Source: Cranoglanis bouderius
Lineage: Eukaryota > Chordata > Actinopteri > Siluriformes > Cranoglanididae
Length of the DNA stretch: 64,000 nucleotides
Assembly (NCBI GenBank): GCA_023630585.1
Contig: CM042539.1
Coordinates: forward strand, 25,127,755 to 25,191,754
Direction: 5' to 3'
A model generated the notes under the pieces. That model worked only from the letters and a program-made list of their open reading frames with translations. It was not told the origin of the DNA and searched no databases. A program made the translations under genes and the position numbers. Shown in pieces: positions 56,038 through 64,000 of this stretch. Positions within the stretch are counted from its first letter, which is position 1. The number at the start of each line of letters is the position of its first letter.

Positions 56038-59000
56038 ACAAAAGTGAGTACACCCCTCACATTTTTGTAAATATTTTATTATATCTCTTCATGGGACAAC
56101 ACTGAAGAAATGACACTTTGCTACAATGTAAAGTAGTGAGTGTACAGCTTGTATAACAGTGTAAATTTGCTGTCCCCTCAAAATAACTCAACACACAGCC
56201 ATTAATGTCTAAACCACTGGCAACAAAAGTGAGTAGACCCCTAAGTGAAAATGTCCAAATTGGGCCCAAAGTGTCAATATTTTGTGTGGCCACCATTATT
56301 TTCCAGCACTGCCTTAACCCTGTTGGGCATGGAGTTCACCAGAGCTTCACAGGTTGCCACTGGAGTCCTCCTCCATTCCTCCGTGATGACATCACAGAAC
56401 TGGTGGATGTTAGAGACCTTGCGCTCCTCCACCTTCCATTTGAGGATGCCCCACGGATGGTCAATAGGGTTTAGGTCTGGAGACATGCTTGGCCAGTCCA
56501 TCACCTTTACCCTCAGCTTCTTTAGCAAGGCAGTGGTCGTCTTGTAGGTGTGTTTGGGGTCATTATCATGTTGGAATACTGCCCTGCGGCCCAGTTTCCT
56601 AAGGGAGGGGATCATGCTCTGCTTCAGTATGTCACAGTACATGTCACAGTACACTCCCCAGTGCTGGCAGCACTCATGCAGCCCCAGACCATGACACTCC
56701 CACCACCATGCTTGACTGTAGGCAAGACACATTTGAACTCCTCACCTGGTTGCTGCCACACACGCTTGACACCATCTGAACCAAATAAGTTTATCTTGGT
56801 CTCATCAGACCACAGGACATGGTTCCAGTAATCCATGTCCTTAGTCTGCTTGTCTTCAGCAAACTGTTTGCAGGCTTTCTTGTGCATTATCTTTAGAAGA
56901 GGCTTCCTTCTGGGATGACAGCCATGCAGACCAATTTGATGCAGTGTGCGGCGTATAGTCTGAGCACTGACAGGCTGACCCCCCACCCCTTCAACCTCTG
57001 CAGCAATGCTGGCAGCACTCATATGTCTATTCTGCAAAGCCAACCTCTGGATATGATGCTGAGCATGTGCACTCAACTTCTTTGGTCGACCATGGCGAGG
57101 CCTGTTCTGAGTGGAACCTGTCCTGTTAAACCGCTGTATGGTCTTGGCCACCATGCTGCAGCTCAGTTTCAGGGTGTTGGCAATCTTCTTATAGCCTAGG
57201 CCATCTTTATGTAGAGCAACAATTCTTTTTTTCAGATCCTTAGAGAGTTCTTTGCCATGAGGTGCCATGTTGAACTTCCAGTGACTAGTATGAGAGAGTG
57301 TGAGAGGGACAACACCAAACTTAACACACCTGCTCCCCATTCACACCTGAGACCTTGTAACACTAATGAGTCACATGACACCGGGGAGGGAAAATGGCTA
57401 ATTGGGCCCAATTTGGACATTTTCACTTAGGGGTGTACTCACTTTTGTTGTCAGTGGTTTAGACATTAATGGCTGTGTGTTGAGTTATTTTGAGGGGACA
57501 GCAAATTTACACTGTTATACAAGCTGTACACTCAGTGTTGTCCCATGAAAAGATATAATAAAATATTTACAAAAATGTGAGGGGTGTACTAAAAATTTTT
57601 TTTACTAAAAAATTTTTTTTTCTTACTTTTAATGATATAACTTAGATGCAGAAATTCAGATTTGGCTCTCTATGCAGATCCTGTACTGCGATGAAATAGA
57701 AATCATCATCTGAATCTAAAGTATAATTTACACCTATCAGCCATAACATTAATATCGTGTAGGTCACCCTTGTGCTACCAAAACAGCTCTGAGCCATCAA
57801 GGCATGGACTCCACAAGACCTCTGAAGGTGTTCTGTGGTATCTGGCATCAAGACGTTAGCAGCAGATGCTTTAAGACCTGTATGTTGCGAAGGGGGCCTC
57901 CATGGATCGGACTTGATTGTCCAGCACATCCCACAGATGCTCGATCAGATTGAGATCTGGAGAATTTGGAGGCCAAGTCAACACCCTGAACTCTTTATCA
58001 TGTTCTTTTAACCATTCATGAACAATTTTTGCACTGAGGTAGGGCGCATTATCCTGCTGAAAGGCCACTGCCATTAGGGAATACCATTGCCATGAAGGGG
58101 TGTACTTGGTCTGCAACAATGTTTAGGTAGGTGGTGCGTGTCAAAATAACATCCACATGAATGCCAGCAGAACCTTGCCCAGAACCTTGCCCAGAACCTT
58201 GCCCAGAGCATCGCCCAGAGCATCTCACGTCCTCAGCCAGCTTGCCTTCTTCCCATAGTGCATCCTGGTGCCATCTCTTCCCCAGGTAAGTGACACACAC
58301 TCCCCCGGCCATCCACATGATGTAAAATAAAATGTGATTCATCAGATGAAGCCACCTTCTTCCACTGCTCCATGGTCCAGTTCTGATGCTCACGTGCCCA
58401 TTGTAGGAGCTTTTGGAGGTGAACAGGGGTCAGCATGGGAACTCTGATCAGTCTGTGGCTATGCAGCCCCATGCGCAGCAAGCTGTGATGCACTGTGTGT
58501 TCTGACACCTTTTCTATCACAGCCAGCATTAACTTTTTCAGCAATTTGTGCTACAGTAGCTCTTCTGTGGGATTGGACCAGATGGGCTAGCCTTCACTCC
58601 CCACGCACATCAATCAGTCTTGGGAGCCCATGACCCTGTCGCTGATTCACCAGTTGTCCTTTGCTGGAACACTTTTGGTAAGTACTAACCACTGCATCAC
58701 AGGAACACCCCAGAAGACCTGTCATTTTGGAGATGCTCTGACCCAGTCTTCTAGCCATCACAATTTGGCCCTTGTCAAAGTCGCTCAGATCCTCATGCTC
58801 GCCCATTATTCCTGCTACCAACACATCAATTTCGAGAACTGACTGTTCACTTGCTGCCTAATATATCCCACCCCTTGACAGGTGCCATTGTAACGAGATA
58901 ATCAATGCTATTCACTTCACCTGTCAGTGGTTTTAATGTTATGGCTGATCAGTGTATATAAGTATCTTTGTAACAGTCAGAGGTAAAGCTGTTCCTTACA

Positions 59001-62000
59001 CAAGACAGATAAAAAAAAGAGAGGTTGGTGACTGTTTATAGCTGCTATATATATATAATGTAAATGACAACAGGAACTAGCTTGTTGGTGGACATTCCTC
59101 AATATTAAATGTAACTTTAAATGGATAAAAAGTGTTGTTTTTTTAAGAAATGAGAAAATGAACTGTTGGTCAATTCCTGTGGTGTAAGAAGAATAAAGCA
59201 CTTGCTGTCATTGGAAAAGAATTAACTGTGGAGCGGTAACAGCGATCCTTGATTATTTTCCTTTAACAGCACACCTTGTCGTGTTTCATTTCTTACTTGT
59301 TGCTGGGTTTTCTAGTTTCTAGTGGCAGTGTTATCTTGCTAAACAGATGTCACCTGTTTGTATTCAAATTGCATACACTTAAATCAGTGGCTTAACAATG
59401 AGCTGATGTGATGACTGTGATGCATTAGAGTAGTATAGTAGTATACAAAAGAAAAATGTTTGTTGAGAATGTGTGTTAATGTTACCTGATCTTCATAAAC
59501 CTGTTCACCGTGCACTGTGTTAACATACAGGTCTTCATCTGAATCCAAATCGCAGACATCGCACATTTTATTAGCCCTCACATGCCGGGCAGTGGGGAAG
59601 CCTCCATGTGGCTCTGCATGGCGTCTAAATACACAAAGTCATGCTCATTAGAGACATATATACTCTTTAGTAATACATGTGGCCTTTTGAAATAAGCACA
59701 GTTGAAAATTCTCTGACATTTAATTATTTCTGTGAGGCAACATTTGCTTCTCTCTTCTTCTGAAATGCAAACTTCGATAATACTTGAAGAACTCGTGACC
59801 CCTGTTTTTCTTATACTTGCTTCATACTGTAGGAGGTTGTTAAGCTATGTGCATAAGCACATTTATGTATAAATAGAAGAGTGTTACGTTAAAAATTGCA
59901 TGGATTGGGTGTTTACAACAAAACAAAACAACAATACAGCTAATCTTTGCTAGTTGCTGATTTTTTTTTTTTTTAATAAATGTGGAAACCAAAAATCTAG
60001 TATTGAAATGATGTTTGAATTAAAATCTTTATTTCACTCTCTCAGTGAATGGATTTTTACAGAAAAGTTTGTTGGAATACCAATTTTTCTTACTGTTTAA
60101 TCAAGAAAATTGACATATTTATCAGGAAATGAGTTTTTCAGGGTTAGATGACATGATGTAATTGTAAAATGGGTGGAGCTTAAAGCCTTAATTAAAGGTG
60201 TTATGTATTAAGATTGCATGGTGGTCACGAGAGGATAAACACAGTGAAATAAACATTTCATAGCTTTTATGTTTTATTTGTAATAATGCTGTATGAGATA
60301 TGACACGTTATAGATCCAAAAATCTGAAAAATTCTTGATGTTACCAAAATTCTCCCTTCTACCTGCAGTGTCTTGCCTTAATAGAGACTCGGTGATTCTT
60401 GTTATTTCTAAAGACGAATGCAGCAAAACCTTGCAAAACCAACATTTTCAACTTTGATTGATTTTGTCTGTTTACTCAAATTAATTTTAATTACTAATTC
60501 CCCTAATTCTTTCATCACTACAAAAACATATTTTTGGTTTGTTTTAAGTTTAGGGTAACCCTTATTTTTTATTTTTATTTTTTTTCAAATGTACAAAACT
60601 GTACCTCTTTTTCCAAATCATGATCACTGCCACAGCAAGTCCTAAGATGATGACCCCAGCAGCTGCCCCAGCCACCACAAACACCAGCACTGCTGAAGTA
60701 ACTCCTTGAAGCACAGGAAAAAAATGCATTAACAAATATATCAAACTACTGTGTTTGCTTTCAAACCACGCTGGCCAGAACAGTACCTTCAGATTGGACA
60801 AGTGTCTGGGTAAACTTGGTACCCACACTGTTTGTTGCTGTGCAGGTGACATTGTGGCCCTGCGGTCCAGTCAACTCTGACACTGTCATGCTTCCACTGT
60901 GCTGAGTCGTGGTGTTGAAGGGTGGAAAAAGTGCACTGCTTCCATCTACGGTCCAAGAGATGACAGCACTTGGCTTGGCCTCTGCTTTACACACACACTG
61001 TAGTTTACTGTCTTGCGTGGAGCAAAATAAACCGGGCAAGATCGACGGAGAGTCTGAGATGCAGGGGGAGAAAGAGGTAAGATGTATGATTTGGCAAATT
61101 AAAGGCTTGAATGTTACAAGAATGGGTTTTTTAAAAATAATCAAATAAAATAAACTGAAAAGAAATGTAAACATGCCCATTCAGCCTTTGAATAGGTGAC
61201 GCTTTAGTCCATAGCTAGATATTTCAGAGTTTCAATACTGAGAAGTAAAGTGGAAGTATCTGCCTCTCTAGGTGATGCAGAAGGAAGCCAAAGTGAAATA
61301 CTACAAAGCTACTGAAATCCACTGAGTGGCAGTTCAGCAGGCAGATATACTCTGTCAGAGGAGAAGGCTGCAGGAACTCAAGCACTGTTTACAACCGTGG
61401 TGAGCAGAAAAGCATCTCAGAACACACACGTCGAATCTTGAGGCAGATGGGCAACAACAACAGAAGACCACATCGGATTCTCCTCCTGGCAGCCAGAAAC
61501 ATATTCGTTTAAAGGTTCGACATGTTGTGCGTTCTGAGATGCTTGTCTGCTCTCCACGGTTGTAAACAGTGGTTATTTGAGTTATTGTAGTTTTTTATTG
61601 TAGTTCAAGTAGTTCTTGTCAGCTCAAACCAGTCCGGCCATTCTCCTCTGACCTCTATCATCGACAAGGCTTTTTCACCTGGAGAAAATTCATTACTAGC
61701 CATTAACCACTGAGAAACAACTGTCTAGATATTCTATCTACTGCACAGAGATATAGCCAGCTGTATAGTGCATGTTAAAGCGGACACAAGCAAAACAAGC
61801 TGACAAAAGAAGCAAAAGGAACTGAAAATAGACTTTGACTCACTGCTTCCTAAATTAAACTGTGCCAGGTAACTAAAGTACCCCATTAATGTTTTTTTTT
61901 TTTGTTTTTTTAAATGTGTTTATTTTTAAATAACACTATAGAGCAAAAGCTCAAGTTAGCAAATTCAGCATCTCTTCACTTCAGCCCTAGAAGGCTATGA

Positions 62001-63403
62001 ACTTGTATCTGGTACAGAATTCACAGTTCTCTTTAGGATCTTTCTTGTTTGATATCCAATAACTCCATTGTTAGATGTCTCTCGTAGTCCTGTGGTCTAA
62101 AAAGTGTTGGCTACGCAGATGCTAACAGACGCTAACCACTTGTTTTACTACACCTTTCGCTTTCATATTTCGTGTTTACTACACTGGTCACCCTGCTGGT
62201 ATTCTTGACCTATATTTTTAACTGATATGTTAGGAATAAAACACTTGGGGTGTGTTGTTATAGGAAAATAAATAACGACTGGGTGGTGTGATGAAGCGGA
62301 GTTACTGTTCCCACACTTTATGCATTCGTAAAGTTGACTATTTTCATATAATTTGTTTCCTATAATTTGTTACTTATTAAAGAATGACACGTGATATTTT
62401 TTTTAAGTCTGTTTATAATTGCATTTAATGTTGTGCAACGTCGGCAAAACAAGTTTGTTCCTGTTATCACTTAGATTAGATTTTCCGCGAACAGAAATGG
62501 TATACTATCTCGAAATAAAGGCATGGCGTGTAACTTTTTTCACCTAGGAACATTTCTGAATCTTTACACTCTTTAATACCAGGATATGATTGTAAATTGG
62601 AAATGCGAACATGTTGTTGTACCATCCCAATGGTTGGCCTGATCATCAACTGATTAATTATTTTCCATTTGTTACAGCATTTTGGTATCAGTGTCTGGAT
62701 TTGTATTGTCCTATTCTATGCGATTAGCCAAACCTGTCAAAATACAGTGTAACATCCAAGATTTGTTTATCACTAACATTAGCTAGCTTGGCATAGCCGA
62801 ATATGTCAATATACAGCATAACAACAAAGGGTGCATCTCGGTCAGCTCCCTAGTTCAGTAGTCAGGGCACTGATCAGGGAGTCGGCCATTTTAAGGGCTG
62901 TCTCAACCTGACACTGGAGACTCCTTCCATAAATCCTAAATGAGCATCTTCTCACAGAAAACTTCAGCATATCAAAGATTACACACCATAGTGACTGAAT
63001 ATCCTCCCACTGAAGTTTAGAGATGCAATATCAAATCGTACACTATATTACACTGGATTGCCACTTTAATATAGATCTCTAGAACACCCTGCTTAGGTGT
63101 TTAAAAAGAAACTTAACAGGAAAACATATCAAGACTACTCACAACGGACACTGAGCGATAACTGCTTTGATTCACCCTGTCTGATGGTGTTAGTGGCAAT
63201 GCAGGAAACAGACGTGTCTCTCATCACATCTTGAAGGACAAGAGTACTTCCATTGTGGTGGATGGTGGTGTTGTTTTGGGTGACGAGCCACTCATAGTGT
63301 GTGGGTGTAGGCCTGCTATCGCTGGTACAGCTAAGTGAGATCTTGTTACCCTCAACCACTGAGGTGCTTCCTGTGTAATCTACTTTCACATCCGTGGGGG
63401 CAT
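55214..63403 (-). CDS. CD22/MAG-like Siglec, 3' part
   Basis: A type I sialic-acid-binding-type Ig receptor, incomplete at the window edge. Exons on the minus strand: 63143-63403 (Ig C2, LSCTSDSRP...VSCIATN), 60787-61053 (Ig C2, LQCVCKAEAKPSAVISWTVD...VTCTATNSVG), 60605-60704 (membrane helix AVLVFVVAGAAAGVIILGLA then WKKR), 59486-59624 (tail) and 55214-55258 (last 14 residues DAESCIYQNYDKSF and TGA). All are AG/GT and phases chain (1, 1, 2, 0). The V-set ligand-binding domain, other C2 domains and the signal peptide would lie beyond 64000. The tail has LYVNTV, QVYEDQ and IYQNY: two YxN Grb2-type sites but no canonical ITIM. The last exon is 4.2 kb away across two Tc1 elements and is the least certain. 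CD22/MAG identity is supported by the neighbouring FFAR genes, as in human 19q13.1. Confidence 0.75.
55789..55970 (+). repeat. Single Tc1-type terminal repeat
   Basis: Begins CAGTGCCCTCCACTAATATTGG then CACCCTTGGTAAATAAGAGC, one end of another teleost Tc1 family. It runs directly into a (TA)n tract; no partner end is found. Confidence 0.6.
55972..56033. repeat. (TA)n microsatellite
   Basis: About 30 TA units immediately left of Tc1 copy B, mirroring the TA run beside copy A. Confidence 0.9.
56034..57591 (-). mobile_element. Tc1-like transposon copy B (right end truncated)
   Basis: Same family as 10811-12324: left end TCTCACAAAAGTGAGTACAC. The right end stops at GAGGGGTGTACT and lacks the terminal 12-15 bp. 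About 35 bp are also missing from the inside of the right inverted repeat near 57535. It could not be mobilised. It lies in the last intron of the CD22-like gene, in the sense orientation with it. Confidence 0.9.
56274..57268 (-). pseudogene. Tc1 transposase, frameshifted (copy B)
   Basis: Starts MAPHGKELSKDLKKRIVALH. The N-terminal two thirds, with HTH, GRPKKLS hinge, WSDETK and HGGGSVMVWG, are open to about 56640. There a short disrupted stretch (a repeated CACAGTACATGT) shifts the frame. The rest reads VFQHDNDPKHTYKTT and SPDLNPIDHPW to ENNGGHTKY. The third acidic residue is D where E is usual. Confidence 0.9.
57731..58954 (-). mobile_element. Tc1/mariner-type transposon, decayed
   Basis: Ends CACCTATCAGCCATAACATT and AATGTTATGGCTGATCAGTG, flanked by TA (57729-57730, 58955-58956); 1224 bp. 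It lies in the last intron of the CD22-like gene, 140 bp from Tc1 copy B. A short tandem repeat (CCAGAACCTTGC units) is at 58168-58225. Confidence 0.9.
57755..58806 (-). pseudogene. Transposase with several frameshifts
   Basis: Starts MGEHEDLSDFDKGQIVMARR (HTH region), then continues in other frames: LQWAREHQNWTMEQWKKVAS with SSDESHF (first D), then FQQDNAPYLSAK (second D) and SPDLNLIEHLWD (E). At least three frame changes and a tandem insertion near 58168-58225 break it. The catalytic residues are still recognisable. Confidence 0.85.
58955..59485. repeat. Dispersed palindromic repeat in the CD22-like intron
   Basis: About 59100-59330 carries AATTCCTGTGGTGTAAGAAG, GAATAAAGCACTTGCTGTCA and TTTAACAGCACACCTTGTCG, another copy of the family. 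The rest shows nothing. Confidence 0.5.
59625..60604. other. CD22-like intron before the tail exon
   Basis: AT-rich, no recognised exon or repeat. Confidence 0.4.
61363..61676. repeat. Inverted pair of Tc1-related fragments
   Basis: The left arm (61363-61466: CAACCGTGGTGAGCAGAAAA, ATCTTGAGGCAGATGGG) and right arm (61515-61676: ACGGTTGTAAACAGTGGTTA, GGCCATTCTCCTCTGACCTC) are the same element segment in opposite orientation. The family is that of 26706-27300. They would fold into a hairpin. The pair lies in the intron between the two C2 exons of the CD22-like gene. Confidence 0.7.
61677..63142. other. CD22-like intron between the C2 exons
   Basis: Contains a palindromic repeat fragment at about 62220-62300 (GGAATAAAACACTTGGGGTG) and a further piece near 62900-62990. 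No extra exon is recognised. Confidence 0.4.
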
Positions 63404-64000
63404 CTGATGAAATGTGTTAAATATATAATGTTTATAAGTTATTATTATTATTTTTATATCCTAGAAACAGGGGGATTTTTTTTTTAGGTAAATGACCCCT
63501 TTGGGCCCAATAGCCTTGACAGCCCTAATTTTATTTAAACTCCAGATTTATAATTTAGGACAACTGTAACACGTTACTGACATATGATAAAATGTTCATA
63601 TGTGTATGTTGTGACTAAAAAACAAAGGAATATTCCTTGCACTCCATGTACCAGTCTAGTGGGAAGGGTGGGCTTACATTGCTTGATACAGCTTTACAAA
63701 AAATCAGGAGGTGTTTGAAAGGGCGCATATCTTTCTGCGTGCAGATGCAGCGACATCACGAGCAGCTTTGTTCATACACTTATCTACCTATTTTATCTAT
63801 ATCTGGAGGATTAACATCTGCTATATTTGGAACCTCAGACATCACTGTCTGTTTGATTTTCAAATCAAACTGAAGCCAAGCGATGAGCTCTGTCTTAAAA
63901 CTTGACTTGGCTTGACTGTTGTCATGATCTGCTCTGACCTTACATTCAAAAGAATTTACTTATCTAGAAAATCCAGTAGAGTGGTACGCAAAATAGAGCT
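63404..64000. other. CD22-like intron, right edge
   Basis: Sequence upstream (on the minus strand) of the last visible Ig exon. No further Ig exon is found before the window ends. Confidence 0.45.

Noticed and set aside
1..64000. CRISPR arrays, prokaryotic operons or a novel defence system
   Set aside because: The tandem repeats present are microsatellites and one minisatellite without spacers; all genes are spliced vertebrate genes or intronless vertebrate GPCRs.

Overview
This is a vertebrate nuclear window from a ray-finned fish. Multi-exon genes with GT-AG introns, lens and lipid-receptor genes, and a heavy load of Tc1/mariner, hAT-like and tRNA-SINE repeats all point to a teleost. An otophysan such as a catfish is plausible from the Tc1 load, but that is inference. 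I found no CRISPR array, operon or prokaryotic feature.

Layout. At 536-5337 (minus) lie the first five coding exons of usf2, a bHLH-leucine-zipper transcription factor; its DNA-binding part lies off the left edge. At 7589-18932 (plus, divergent from usf2) is a complete six-exon etfb (254 aa). At 22637-29909 (plus) is a complete eight-exon Ig-superfamily membrane protein, VSIG10L-like (415 aa). At 32640-34080 (plus) are two decayed Ig exons of a Siglec-like pseudogene. At 39011-41212 (plus) is a complete four-exon lim2, a lens membrane protein (173 aa). At 44202-45167 and 49672-50643 (minus) are two intronless coding regions for FFAR2/FFAR3-type free fatty acid receptors. At 55214-63403 (minus) is the 3' part of a CD22/MAG-like Siglec whose outer Ig domains lie beyond the right edge.

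The set combines neighbours that in human sit in two places on chromosome 19: USF2, CD22/MAG and FFARs at 19q13.1, and ETFB, VSIG10L, LIM2 and SIGLECs at 19q13.4. The genes do not form one pathway. Their jobs are transcription, mitochondrial electron transfer, cell adhesion, lens structure, short-chain fatty acid sensing and immune-cell signalling.

Most remaining DNA is introns and intergenic sequence filled with repeats: at least five Tc1-family elements with recognisable transposase (none clearly intact), several miniature elements, SINEs, a probable solo LTR, a 36-bp minisatellite and many microsatellites. I found no convincing undescribed biological system. The most useful observations are the merged synteny, the Siglec pseudogene, the unusual cytoplasmic tail of the CD22-like gene, two Ig domains lacking their disulfide cysteines, and a Tc1 element sitting 10 bp behind a receptor stop codon.
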